39,026 bases of DNA from an uncultured Pirellulaceae bacterium (lineage in GTDB: Bacteria; Planctomycetota; Planctomycetia; Pirellulales; Pirellulaceae), in NCBI GenBank assembly GCA_938010615.1, contig CALLUY010000042.1, forward strand, positions 1 to 39,026. Direction: 5' to 3'. A program made the translations under genes and the position numbers. Below, in pieces: positions 24,486-33,424 of this stretch. Numbering within the stretch: the stretch's first letter is position 1; each line of letters begins with the position of its first letter. The notes under the pieces are model-generated. The model was not told the DNA's origin and searched no databases. It was given only the letters and a program-made list of their open reading frames with translations.

Positions 24486-26639
24486 CTAATTCTTTGCTTT
24501 GGCTTTCGCTTTCGCTTTTTTCTTCGACGAAGTTCGAACACGTGTTTCCGACAGCGGGCCATTGATCCGAATATCAATTGGCCTGCTGGAAACTTCTTTC
24601 TCGTCGATCGTCGCGATCGCTCGTAGAGCCGTAGGCCCGCGGCCAAGCTCTTTTGCAGTGACTGTAAAAACGCCACCTTCTCCATCGACCGAGTGCAGCA
24701 CTTTTTCATGTTGGCAAAGACGAATCTTGCTCGCACCCTCAGCCGTAAACGTCAGCGTCATCAAATCGTCAATTCCACAAACGGTTTTTGAAGTCGTCAG
24801 AGCACAATTTTGATTTTTGTTGTCGATCACCACCGGGAGAACGACACGACTTGTGGTGCTAATTTGATTGGCCGCAATAAAGACAATTCGTATTTCGTGG
24901 TAGCCGTCGGACAACAGCGAAGTATCAAATTCGATTGGCTCCATCGATCGGTCTCGTCGACGAAGCGTTCCATCGATGAACATCTCCATTCCGGCGACGC
25001 GAACTGGGGAATTTTCTTTGTCAAAGCGAATACGTTTGATGCCCGAAACCGTATCCATTGGAGCGATTCCATCGACCTTTACTTGCGGTGCAATGGCGAA
25101 CGGCTGGCATAATGCATCACCAACGATCAGCGTTTGAAAAGGACCATTAATCGACTGGTAGAACGACTCTGCCAACGAACAACCCCTTGCGTAGTGCACA
25201 TGGATCATTGGGCTCGGGAACTTTTGCGGAATCGTATAGGGCTCAGTGACCGTGCCGCTGGATCCAGCTGCTCCGTAACGCAGAAACTCGCTCAGCTTGG
25301 TCTGCCCACCAACGTTGCCAAGCCTGCCGCCGAAGCTGGTCAGGTTTTCACAAATAGCTCCGGGGAGAATCGAACTACCAGATTTTCCAAAATCGAACTT
25401 TGCAGTACCTGACGTCAATCCAAGCACGTCGTTCTTGTTTTTCGGCATCGCCGTCTTGATGATTTCTGCGCGGTATCCCATATCCTGCAACATGTTGGCT
25501 GCTTGTTGAAACTTTGGCTTCCGTGTTTTGGTGCGGACATCGGATGTTGTCGTAAAATAGAACGTTCCTGTCGGACGCGTGAAGTCAGCCTTGACGGTGC
25601 GTTGGAGCTGTCGAACTGCTTCGGCTTCGCTGTTTCCATCGTTTCGAGTCACCGCCAGCACGGTTGAAAGAAAGTACCGATCGCCCTGCCCCACCGACAT
25701 ATTGAGCATGCCGTTGGGTGCCCATTGATAAAGTTGCCGGAAGCCACGCGATGCGGTGTCTGGTCGACCGTCGTTGGACATCCGACTTACCAAGCCCTGG
25801 AACGTTTTGTCGCGAATGCGTGAAAAATCGGGATCGGTCACGGCGCCGTTTCGGTCGCTCCAACCCATTCCAATCGCTCGCGTCATCCAACGGGTCGCCG
25901 CGACATGATCATTCTGTTTCGCAGCAAACTTCGCCAACCAATACAGCACCGCCGTCTGTCCAGGATTCTCTTTTGCCATCCGTTGTAGCGATTCAATCGC
26001 TTTCTCAAAGAGAGGGTCGTTGCTCCGTTTAGTGATTGCGGCGATCGAACGCTCAAACTCTTTCTGTTTGGGGCCACTGAACGGAAATTGCAACATCCGG
26101 GCGGTTGGAATTCGGTAATACCGATTGACTCGCAGATCCATCGCTTGGTACGGCAAGTGGATGCAGTGTCCGGCAAGATACGTCAACGATGAAATCGAAG
26201 CTTCTGGTTTGAACAATCGCTTGTCAACTTTCACCCCATTCTCTGCAGCCTTTGCAATGAAATCCGTGAGAATGTCTCCAATTCGAACCGTCGTGGGGAA
26301 GTCCGACGAATAGACGATGTAGTCAATGCTGCCATTGATATTGCGATCTTCAATCGTTGCCAAGATCGGTCGCAGAATCTTTGCCTCAAAATCATCGAAG
26401 CCAATCGCTTCCTTAAACGGAATGTCACTCAAGTAAACAACGTTCTGGTTCGGTATCCCTCTCAACGAGATGTAATGATTGGCGATCAGCTTGGAGGAAT
26501 CTGAATCATTGTTGACGACCACCAAAACGTTTTCTGGCCCTCCACCGGCGACGGCGGATCTCGTGCTCCAAAAAAAAGCGATAGCGCAAAGGGCGAAGGC
26601 AGCGAACCGGAATCGGTGCCGTGTCATAAAGTGAATCAT
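24486..26639 (-). CDS. Secreted TIGR03790-family protein with TPR-like insertion
   Basis: ATG 26639 is chosen because it gives a signal peptide (MTRHRFRFAAFALCAIAFFW, then STRSAVA); the frame is open further upstream. The product is 717 residues. The opening ENVLVVVNNDSDSSKLIANH, then YISLRGIPNQNVVYL, and the later IDYIVYSSDFPT are typical of the TIGR03790 family of unknown function. Residues about 230-330 look like inserted TPR helices. The end has an Ig-like beta domain (VDGIAPMDTVSGIKRIRFDK, then GMEMFIDGT). The extreme C-terminus is Lys/Ala-rich (KKKAKAKAKAKN). The protein is presumably envelope-located; its role is unknown. Confidence 0.82.
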   Translation of the reverse strand: MIHFMTRHRFRFAAFALCAIAFFWSTRSAVAGGGPENVLVVVNNDSDSSKLIANHYISLRGIPNQNVVYLSDIPFKEAIGFDDFEAKILRPILATIEDRNINGSIDYIVYSSDFPTTVRIGDILTDFIAKAAENGVKVDKRLFKPEASISSLTYLAGHCIHLPYQAMDLRVNRYYRIPTARMLQFPFSGPKQKEFERSIAAITKRSNDPLFEKAIESLQRMAKENPGQTAVLYWLAKFAAKQNDHVAATRWMTRAIGMGWSDRNGAVTDPDFSRIRDKTFQGLVSRMSNDGRPDTASRGFRQLYQWAPNGMLNMSVGQGDRYFLSTVLAVTRNDGNSEAEAVRQLQRTVKADFTRPTGTFYFTTTSDVRTKTRKPKFQQAANMLQDMGYRAEIIKTAMPKNKNDVLGLTSGTAKFDFGKSGSSILPGAICENLTSFGGRLGNVGGQTKLSEFLRYGAAGSSGTVTEPYTIPQKFPSPMIHVHYARGCSLAESFYQSINGPFQTLIVGDALCQPFAIAPQVKVDGIAPMDTVSGIKRIRFDKENSPVRVAGMEMFIDGTLRRRDRSMEPIEFDTSLLSDGYHEIRIVFIAANQISTTSRVVLPVVIDNKNQNCALTTSKTVCGIDDLMTLTFTAEGASKIRLCQHEKVLHSVDGEGGVFTVTAKELGRGPTALRAIATIDEKEVSSRPIDIRINGPLSETRVRTSSKKKAKAKAKAKN

Positions 26640-26837
26640 GGATCGTCTCGATTTTTGAAATTCGAACACTGCAAAGTTAACCGACCAACCCGAGCATTTG
26701 CGAACGATTTTTGCACAGCCAAGAAAGAGCCCAAGTTCCATTGCTGAATAAACGGAAGAGTAAAACCTTGACGATCAAGGCCGCAAAATGCGTCACAAAC
26801 GGGGGTTTTGCAGGCCCTGATTAGCTACTCCACGATT

Positions 26838-26868
26838 TTAAGGTTTCTTAACGTTTCCTTAATATTCC
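26838..26868 (+). promoter_or_regulatory. Candidate Pho box upstream of pstS
   Basis: Three near-direct repeats are seen: TTAAGGTTTC (26838-26847), TTAACGTTTC (26848-26857) and TTAATATTCC (26859-26868). Ten- to eleven-base spacing, one helix turn, is typical for PhoB/PhoP dimers, and TTAA-type half-sites are known from cyanobacterial and Gram-positive Pho boxes. A weak -10 (TACTCT, 26874-26879) follows. The site lies in the 343-bp space between the divergent genes at 26639 and 26983. The rest of that space shows nothing else. Confidence 0.6.
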
Positions 26869-26982
26869 TAGGTTACTCTTTCGTCGACTGGAAGGATGTA
26901 GGCGGCTCAAAGAGCCACCAATTTCCAGCAGAATTGCTACCAATTTACCGTCATTGTTACACGATTTTCGCCAAGGATTTCA

Positions 26983-27990
26983 ATGAAAACCGTTTTTACT
27001 GCCATTCTCGTTCTTGCTCTGCTCTCTTTGACGGGGACAGCTCAGGATCTTTCTGGAAACATCAACATTCAGGGTTCGAGCACGGTTCAACCCATCTCCA
27101 ACAAAGCCAAAGAACTGTTCAACGCCGTGCATGGCAAAGTGAACATTAGTGTTGGTGGTGAGGGAACTGGAAACGGTTTCAAAGCGCTTGCTTCTGGCGA
27201 GTGCGACATCTCGGGCGCGTCACGACCGATCAAGAAAAAAGAGCTCGATAAAGTAAACGCCGCGGGCATCAAATTTGTCGAAGTTCCAGTCGCCTACGAT
27301 GGTTTGACGATCGTTGTGAATCCGGAGAACGACTTCATCAAGTCACTCACTGTGAAGCAGTTGCAATTGATCTTCCGCGAAGATTACGCCGCCAAGACTT
27401 GGAAAGACGTCGACGCATCATGGCCAGCTGAGAAAATTTCACTTTACATTCCGGGCTCAGCTTCAGGAACGTTCGATTACTTCAAGGAAGTCATCGGAAA
27501 GAAAGACGGCAAAACACTTCGGACTGACGAACAAGTTCAGGACAGTGAAGACGACAAGATGCTGGTCACGGGAGTCAAAGGCGAAAAGTACGCTATTGGA
27601 TTCTTTGGCTACTCTTACTACGACGCTAACCGTGATGGTCTGCGTGCGATTCCGATCGTAAATCCGAAGACTGAAAAAGCTGTCACGCCGTCGATCGAAA
27701 CGATCAAGTCGGGTGAGTACGCTCCGTTTAGTCGTCCTCTGTTTGTCTACGTCAACACAAAGTCGTACGAGAAATTGGAAGTCGAAGAGTACGTTGTTTT
27801 CATGTTCGACAACCTTTCGAAAATCGTCGAAGCCGCTGGCTACGTTCCATTGCCTGAAGCAGTCGTAACCGCGGCTCAGGACAATGTTGACGCCGGCAAC
27901 ACGGGAACTCACTTCGTCGACAAAGAAGGCGAAAAGCGTTCTGGTGCTCTAGAGTCTGTATTCGTTCCAGAAAACCGGGCTGGTCAATAG
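26983..27990 (+). CDS. pstS: Phosphate-binding periplasmic protein PstS
   Basis: The product is 335 residues, with a signal peptide ending near residue 20 (LALLSLTGTAQ). PstS/SphX signatures are INIQGSSTVQPISNKAKELF, GEGTGNGFKALASGECDISG, ASRPIKKKE, VPVAYDGLTIVVN and PGSASGTFDYFKEV, which form the phosphate pocket with Ser, Thr, Asp and Arg residues. It captures phosphate in the periplasm for PstCAB. It is the first gene of the pst-pho operon and follows a Pho box. A stable hairpin lies between it and pstC. The C-terminal tail (TGTHFVDKEGEKRSGALESV) is slightly longer than usual. Confidence 0.96.
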   Translation: MKTVFTAILVLALLSLTGTAQDLSGNINIQGSSTVQPISNKAKELFNAVHGKVNISVGGEGTGNGFKALASGECDISGASRPIKKKELDKVNAAGIKFVEVPVAYDGLTIVVNPENDFIKSLTVKQLQLIFREDYAAKTWKDVDASWPAEKISLYIPGSASGTFDYFKEVIGKKDGKTLRTDEQVQDSEDDKMLVTGVKGEKYAIGFFGYSYYDANRDGLRAIPIVNPKTEKAVTPSIETIKSGEYAPFSRPLFVYVNTKSYEKLEVEEYVVFMFDNLSKIVEAAGYVPLPEAVVTAAQDNVDAGNTGTHFVDKEGEKRSGALESVFVPENRAGQ

Positions 27991-28021
27991 CCCGAGCCAC
28001 GCCAACCGAATTTGGTCACCG

Positions 28022-28042
28022 CTCGAGGGAGTTTCCCTCGAG
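28022..28042 (+). promoter_or_regulatory. Intercistronic hairpin between pstS and pstC
   Basis: CTCGAGGGA-GTT-TCCCTCGAG is a perfect 9-bp stem with a 3-nt loop and a possible extension by two pairs. There is no T tract, so it is not a classic terminator. A hairpin at this place would leave more pstS mRNA than transporter mRNA, as is common in binding-protein operons. Confidence 0.65.
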
Positions 28043-28084
28043 TGATGGCTTTCGGACCCGACCACACCACCCCACCCAAAATGC

Positions 28085-29053
28085 ATGAGTTCATCATCCG
28101 TGTCTGAGACTGGCGGCCCGAACTTCGTTCGACCGAACTTCCCAGTCAAATCATCGGCTCGCAGCCATCGAAATCAAGCGATCATGGTATCGCTGCTGAT
28201 CGGTTGTGCCTTGGTGACACTTGGAACGACCGTGGGCATCATCTACATGCTGATCAAAGAGTCGATGGGATTCTTTGCTGGGGACGACATCAACTTGTGG
28301 GAATTCCTGACCGGGACGAAATGGTCGGTCGGACGCACCCAAGGCAAATTTGACTACGGCATCTGGCCGCTGCTTTCAGGAACACTTCGAATCACAGCCA
28401 TCGCAATGATCCTTGCGTTGCCGCTGGGATTGGTGACCGCGATTTACCTTTCGGAGTATGCACCCAAAAGTGTGCGTGCCATCCTGAAACCGACACTTGA
28501 AATCCTTGCCGGCATTCCAACCGTCGTGCTGGGTTTCTTTGCCGTGAAATTTATCACGCCAAACCTGCTCGCACCGCTTGGCGAATTCAAAACTTTCAAC
28601 GCGACCGCTGCCGGAATCGCCGTCGGAATCCTGTGCATTCCTCTAGTTGCTTCATTGGCCGAAGACGCACTTCGCGCGGTGCCACGAACGCTCCGCGAAG
28701 GCGCTTACGGACTTGGTAGCACGAAACTGGAAACGACCCTTAAAGTCATCGTTCCGGCAGCGCTTTCGGGAATCATTTCTGCATTCCTGTTGGCCGTCGC
28801 ACGTGCCATTGGAGAAACGATGGTGGTCGCATTGGCGGCTGGCTCATCGCCGACCTTCACGATGGACCCGCGTGGTCCGTCTCAGACGATGACCGGCTTC
28901 ATCGTGCACACTTTCCAAAGCGAATCAGTTGTTCCCGGAACGCCCGGCTACTACTCGATTTACGCCGTCGCCGCGTTGCTGTTCCTGATCACTTTCGGCA
29001 TCACCTTGATCGGTCAGATCGTGCGGATGCGGTATCGGGAGGAGTACAACTAA
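28085..29053 (+). CDS. pstC: Phosphate ABC transporter permease PstC
   Basis: The product is 322 residues with about six membrane helices. A cytoplasmic N-terminus of about 35 residues leads into the first helix (MVSLLIGCALVTLGTTVGII). The usual permease features are LRITAIAMILALPLGLVTAI, YLSEYAPKSVRAILKPTLEI, LAGIPTVVLGFFAV and the ABC-contact loop EDALRAVPRTLREGAYGLGS. It forms the phosphate channel in the inner membrane together with PstA. Its stop TAA overlaps the ATG of pstA by one base (TAATG), showing translational coupling. Confidence 0.95.
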   Translation: MSSSSVSETGGPNFVRPNFPVKSSARSHRNQAIMVSLLIGCALVTLGTTVGIIYMLIKESMGFFAGDDINLWEFLTGTKWSVGRTQGKFDYGIWPLLSGTLRITAIAMILALPLGLVTAIYLSEYAPKSVRAILKPTLEILAGIPTVVLGFFAVKFITPNLLAPLGEFKTFNATAAGIAVGILCIPLVASLAEDALRAVPRTLREGAYGLGSTKLETTLKVIVPAALSGIISAFLLAVARAIGETMVVALAAGSSPTFTMDPRGPSQTMTGFIVHTFQSESVVPGTPGYYSIYAVAALLFLITFGITLIGQIVRMRYREEYN

Positions 29054-30252
29054 TGGCGAACGACTATTACTCCAATCCGAAAAAAGAGTCCGGACGAAAA
29101 CTCAAGTCCAACGTGTTTGCGATGGTTTGTCTGGTAATCTCCAGCCTCGCCGTTGTGATTCTGATAACGCTGCTGGCGACCATATTCATCAGCGGAGGGA
29201 GCTGGCTGAATTGGGAATTCCTCAGCGGAGTCCACAAGGAAGACAACCCGGAAGGTTCTGGTATCGGCCAAGCCGTTCTGGGTTCAGCTCTGATCTGTTT
29301 GCTCTGTGCATCGGTCGCGATTCCAATCGGCATTGGCACGGCAATCTTCCTAGAAGAATTCCAACCTCGAAACAAAATCCTTCGCTCTCTACACGGCCTC
29401 GTACAGCTCAACATTAGCAACCTCGCTGGTGTTCCGTCGATTGTTTACGGCATCCTTGGACTGACAACTTTCGTCTATCTGTTTAACTTGGTCCCAAGCA
29501 TCCAAGTCAACAAACCGATTCCATGGGAAGTGGGTGCGACTCACTTTTACCAAACCAAAACGCTCGGCAGAACGTTCGTCAAATTTCCAGCCGGTGATCG
29601 GGAGGAAACTTCGATCAAGCTGACGCAAAACGAAATGTGCGTCGACGCCGATGGCAACACGTTCGAACTCAAGCTCGTCGACAAGCGTTCCGAAGCTCCG
29701 AAAGATCCTGAGCTGAAAAAAGGTTACGCCCTCCGCGGTCGTAGCGCTTCGCGACTGACGGAACGATCACCTTGGTACTTTCATCTACCGCTCGGCAAGA
29801 GTCTCCTTTCGGCGGCACTGACGTTGGCGTTGGTAATTTTGCCGATCGTGATCATTTCATCTCAGGAAGCAATCCGCGCTGTGCCACGTTCGATCCGAGA
29901 GGCTGCGTTCGGAATGGGCGCGACGCGTTGGCAAGTCGTTCGCAAGACGGTTCTTCCCGCTGCAACGCCAGGGATCATGACAGGAGCGATTCTCTCGATG
30001 AGCCGCGCCATCGGAGAGGCTGCTCCCGTGCTCGCCGTCATGGGCGGCGTCCTTGGAACGACTTCCGGAATTAAATCACTTATGGATCAAACTCCAGTCC
30101 TGCCAGTCACGATCTATCGCTGGGCCGGAGACGAAAATGCTGGATTCGAAAATGCTTCGTCGGCAGCAATCATTGTGTTGCTTGGCGTTTTGCTAATCAT
30201 GAATTCGATCGCCATTTTGTTACGAAACCGCTACGAGAAGAAACTTTCCTAA
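29053..30252 (+). CDS. pstA: Phosphate ABC transporter permease PstA with periplasmic insertion
   Basis: The product is 399 residues, about 100 longer than usual PstA. The membrane core is normal: MVCLVISSLAVVILITLLAT, IGTAIFLEEFQPRNKILRS, NLAGVPSIVYGILGLTTFVY, and the ABC-contact loop QEAIRAVPRSIREAAFGMGA. Between the central helices, at about residues 145-255, is an extra hydrophilic segment (from PSIQVNKPIPWEVGATHF to SRLTERSPWYFHL), placed after the helix ending YLF. Judged by topology, it lies on the periplasmic side, so it could contact PstS. The start overlaps the pstC stop. The gene ends with LRNRYEKK, typical of the family. Confidence 0.93.
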   Translation: MANDYYSNPKKESGRKLKSNVFAMVCLVISSLAVVILITLLATIFISGGSWLNWEFLSGVHKEDNPEGSGIGQAVLGSALICLLCASVAIPIGIGTAIFLEEFQPRNKILRSLHGLVQLNISNLAGVPSIVYGILGLTTFVYLFNLVPSIQVNKPIPWEVGATHFYQTKTLGRTFVKFPAGDREETSIKLTQNEMCVDADGNTFELKLVDKRSEAPKDPELKKGYALRGRSASRLTERSPWYFHLPLGKSLLSAALTLALVILPIVIISSQEAIRAVPRSIREAAFGMGATRWQVVRKTVLPAATPGIMTGAILSMSRAIGEAAPVLAVMGGVLGTTSGIKSLMDQTPVLPVTIYRWAGDENAGFENASSAAIIVLLGVLLIMNSIAILLRNRYEKKLS

Positions 30253-30270
30253 ATCTTTGAATTGACTCAA

Positions 30271-31143
30271 ATGAAAGACGAACCCAAGATGGATAACGTC
30301 GCGACACCAAAGAAAACTCACGGCATGTTGAAGCCAAAGCGTCCAACTCTTTCGCAGCGCAATGATGCGTCGCCGGAAAAGAACGAACAAAAGTTGGCCA
30401 TCCGCCTAGAAGACTTCAATGCCTACTACGGCGAATTTCAGGCAATCAAAAACATCAACCTCGACATCATGGCCCGTCAGGTGACTGCCTTCATCGGCCC
30501 CAGCGGATGCGGCAAAAGTACATTGCTGAAGTGGATCAACCGCATGAACGACATCGTGCCGTCGGCTTGGGCCAAAGGTTCGATCCGAATGGGCGATCTA
30601 GAAATCCTGAAAAAGCAAACGGATGTTGTTTCTCTTCGCCGTCGCGTCGGGATGGTTTTCCAAAAACCGAACCCGTTCCCGAAGTCGATTTTCGACAACG
30701 TGGCTTTCGGTCCAAGGCTTCACTTCAAGATCGGCAAGCAGGACTTGGCTGCGTTGGTCGAATGGTCGTTGCGAAAAGCCGCTGTTTGGGATGAGGTCAA
30801 AGATCGTTTGCACAAGTCAGCTTTGGGACTCTCCGGCGGACAACAGCAACGCTTGTGCATCGCTCGTGCGATCGCGACCGGACCCGAAGTTTTGCTAATG
30901 GATGAGCCCTGTAGTGCTCTCGATCCGGCATCGACGGCTCGTGTGGAAGACCTTGTTTACGAACTGCGTGAGCAATACACGATCGTGATGGTGACGCACA
31001 ACATGCAGCAAGCCTCTCGCTGCAGCGATCGCACTGCGTTTTTCTTCGAAGGGGAAATCGTGGAAGAGGGCGAAACCGAACAGTTGTTCACACGACCGAA
31101 GCATCAGAAAACTGAAGACTACGTTAGCGGTAAATTCGGTTAA
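30271..31143 (+). CDS. pstB: Phosphate ABC transporter ATP-binding protein PstB
   Basis: The product is 290 residues from ATG 30271; an earlier TTG is also in frame. About 45 polar residues precede the domain, longer than usual. The ATPase has Walker [11 protein letters not shown]-loop [12 protein letters not shown], signature LSGGQQQR, Walker B VLLMDEP, D-loop SALDP and switch His in VMVTHNM. It powers phosphate import in the cytoplasm. The gene follows pstA by 18 bp and precedes phoU by 43 bp, in the classic order. Confidence 0.95.
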   Translation: MKDEPKMDNVATPKKTHGMLKPKRPTLSQRNDASPEKNEQKLAIRLEDFNAYYGEFQAIKNINLDIMARQVTAFIGPSGCGKSTLLKWINRMNDIVPSAWAKGSIRMGDLEILKKQTDVVSLRRRVGMVFQKPNPFPKSIFDNVAFGPRLHFKIGKQDLAALVEWSLRKAAVWDEVKDRLHKSALGLSGGQQQRLCIARAIATGPEVLLMDEPCSALDPASTARVEDLVYELREQYTIVMVTHNMQQASRCSDRTAFFFEGEIVEEGETEQLFTRPKHQKTEDYVSGKFG

Positions 31144-31186
31144 CGGATTGGTTGGAATAACATCATAAAACAGCACATACGGACAC

Positions 31187-31879
31187 ATGTCAAAACACTT
31201 ACAACGTGAACTCGAACAACTCAACCGAAAGTTGATGTCGCTATTTGGTGATGTTGAACGAATGATCAACCTCGCCAAAGACGCGCTGTGCAACCAAAAA
31301 GTTGAGCTCGTGGACGGGGTCATTGCCTCTGACGTTCAGGTCGACGAACGGGAAGTCGAAATCGAAGAAGACTGCCTGAAAATCTTGGCACTTCATCAGT
31401 GCGTCGCCGCGGATCTGCGAAGGCTGACGACCGTTTTAAAAGTCAATTCCGATCTCGAGCGAATTGCGGACCTCGCGTGCAACATTGCTTCCAGAGCCAG
31501 AGACGTTCACGCCTATCCCTATTTCCCGATTCCAGATCACTTGCCGGAGATGGTCAATAAAGCTTGTCTGATGGTTAAAATGTCACTGGACTCGTTCGTT
31601 GATACGGATCTCGAATTGGCCAAAGATGTCATCAAACTCGATGCTTCGGTCGACGAGTATCATCTTTCCGTCATTTCTGAATTGAGAGATTTAATGAAGC
31701 AGGATTCCGAGATCGTCGAACCGGCGCTACATTGCTTCACCGCAGCACGACAGATCGAACGGATCGCTGACCTTGCAGAGAACATTGCTGAAGACATGAT
31801 CTACTACATTGATGGAGAGATCGTTCGCCACCACCATGAAAGAATCGAACACATCTCTGACCCGAACGAGAACCGCTAA
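31187..31879 (+). CDS. phoU: PhoU phosphate signalling protein
   Basis: The product is 230 residues with two three-helix PhoU repeats: LERIADLACNIASRA (first repeat, E/DxxxD metal-binding form) and IERIADLAENIAEDMIYY (second). The family damps phosphate uptake and Pho signalling by contacting PstB and, in many bacteria, the PhoR kinase. The position after pstB is standard. It ends three bases before phoB. Confidence 0.95.
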   Translation: MSKHLQRELEQLNRKLMSLFGDVERMINLAKDALCNQKVELVDGVIASDVQVDEREVEIEEDCLKILALHQCVAADLRRLTTVLKVNSDLERIADLACNIASRARDVHAYPYFPIPDHLPEMVNKACLMVKMSLDSFVDTDLELAKDVIKLDASVDEYHLSVISELRDLMKQDSEIVEPALHCFTAARQIERIADLAENIAEDMIYYIDGEIVRHHHERIEHISDPNENR

Positions 31880-31882
31880 ACG

Positions 31883-32569
31883 ATGCCTGCCAAAAACATT
31901 TTGGTTGTCGAAGATGACAGAGCACTTGCTGGTGTGTTGGAGTACAACCTCAACAGCGAGGGATTTAACGTATCCTGCGCGATGGATGGACAAGACGCGC
32001 TGAACCAAGCGCGAAGTAAAGCGCCTGATTTAGTTTTGCTCGACGTGATGATTCCTGTGATTGATGGAGTCGAGGTTTGCCGACAGCTTCGTAGCGATCC
32101 CGCAACGAGGAACACTCCGATCATTATGCTCACCGCCAAGGGCGAAGAAACGGATCAGGTTGTCGGATTCTCCGTTGGAGCCGACGATTACGTTACCAAA
32201 CCGTTTAGCGTCAGAGTTCTTTTGGAGCGGGTCAAGGCGTTGCTTCGGCGCAACGAACGCATGGGCGAAGGCAACGACACGATCTCCGTCGGTGGTATCG
32301 TAATCGATCGCGTCAAACATCGCGCTCTTCTTGATGGACGAGTCCTCGATTTGACGCCCAGCGAATTTCGATTGCTCGACACACTGATCCGTCAGCCCGG
32401 CCGAGCGTTTGACCGATCAGAACTTATCGACTCCGCGTTGGGCACCGACGCGATTGTTCTCGAACGCACCATCGATGTTCATATCCGTTCGCTCCGCAAG
32501 AAGCTGGACGATTCAGCCGACCGAATCGAAACCGTTCGCGGCATCGGCTACCGCTTCTGCGAAAACTAG
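31883..32569 (+). CDS. phoB: PhoB-type response regulator
   Basis: The product is 228 residues. The receiver domain has the acidic pair DD at 11-12, phosphoacceptor Asp54 (LVLLDVMIP), T/S in IIMLTAKGE and Lys in YVTKPF. The C-terminal winged-helix domain (about 130-228) has LTPSEFRLLDTLIRQPGRAF, then DVHIRSLRKKLDDSADRIET, then VRGIGYRFCEN, which is the OmpR/PhoB type. It should bind the Pho box before pstS and activate the operon. No phoR histidine kinase gene is next to it, so its kinase is elsewhere or different. A second, degenerate copy of the last 40 codons lies at 34064-34185. Confidence 0.93.
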   Translation: MPAKNILVVEDDRALAGVLEYNLNSEGFNVSCAMDGQDALNQARSKAPDLVLLDVMIPVIDGVEVCRQLRSDPATRNTPIIMLTAKGEETDQVVGFSVGADDYVTKPFSVRVLLERVKALLRRNERMGEGNDTISVGGIVIDRVKHRALLDGRVLDLTPSEFRLLDTLIRQPGRAFDRSELIDSALGTDAIVLERTIDVHIRSLRKKLDDSADRIETVRGIGYRFCEN

Positions 32570-32603
32570 CCCGAGTCACAAGCTGTTCCGCGTTTCCCCA
32601 AGG

Positions 32604-33383
32604 TCATTTTCTTTTGAATTCGGTATCTGCATCCATGTCAAAAACGGACATAGATTCAACAAGCGATTTAACTTCTTCCTCTAGTCCAATTTGCTTCTGC
32701 TGATCCTTCGTAAGCGACATAAAGTAAATATCCAATAGTCGATTTTGAAGTTCTAGTTTCCTTTCCTTCACCTCTTCGACGAGTTCCTTTACCGATATGT
32801 TTAGTTCTGCACATTTTGTCACGATCGACTCTTCTTGCTCTCTCGTCAGTTTGATTTTTTGAGAAAGTTTTGCTGTTAGAATTCGTGAAAACAACCGCTT
32901 GCCATGTACTTTACGAACAACTGCGTTCATCTGTTCCGGCAAGAGGACTTTTTCCAGTTTCTTCAAATGAGCGACACGAACGCTTACCGCTTGACGACGC
33001 GTTGCATTCTTCATGCTGTCTGCGTAACTTTTTCCAATTTCATTTAGGTCACTCTTTTGGCTTTGCAACAGCTCCAAATCAGAGAAAAGACCTACGTCCT
33101 CCGCTGACAGCAACTCAAGGACGCTTAATTTCCCTTCTTCCGTGCTTTCCTGTAGATAGATCCTATCGTCAACCGCTAAAGACACAGCTTCCGCCGTTGA
33201 GCCTGGATGAGGTACAAATTCACGGACTTTTTCGCCATTTTCCAAAGTAATTGTGCGATGTGTGCCCGGTGGATTTTCATCTGGCTCAAATTTGAAGATT
33301 CGAGATTTTGAGTCTTGAGCTTGGCACACGCCAACGAGGTTTAAAAAGATCAAGGTCACGAAGATCAATAGATTGTTATACAT
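32604..33383 (-). CDS. Secreted helical protein of unknown function
   Basis: The product is 259 residues, with a clear signal peptide (LLIFVTLIFLNLVGVCQAQ). The rest is largely helical and rich in Lys, Glu, Leu and Gln. The segments LSVLELLSAEDVGLFSDLEL, KLEKVLLPEQMNAVVRKVHG and LTREQEESIVTKCAELN resemble the secreted helical proteins often found beside planctomycete regulators. The base composition is visibly more AT-rich than the flanking pho and kinase genes, which suggests later arrival. It is read against phoB and lies 35 bp beyond its end. The next gene upstream on the same strand is the out-of-frame one at 33425-33933. Confidence 0.78.
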   Translation of the reverse strand: MYNNLLIFVTLIFLNLVGVCQAQDSKSRIFKFEPDENPPGTHRTITLENGEKVREFVPHPGSTAEAVSLAVDDRIYLQESTEEGKLSVLELLSAEDVGLFSDLELLQSQKSDLNEIGKSYADSMKNATRRQAVSVRVAHLKKLEKVLLPEQMNAVVRKVHGKRLFSRILTAKLSQKIKLTREQEESIVTKCAELNISVKELVEEVKERKLELQNRLLDIYFMSLTKDQQKQIGLEEEVKSLVESMSVFDMDADTEFKRK

Positions 33384-33424
33384 TATCTTTCCTTCAGGTT
33401 TTACTGAGTTCGAAATTGAATTGT

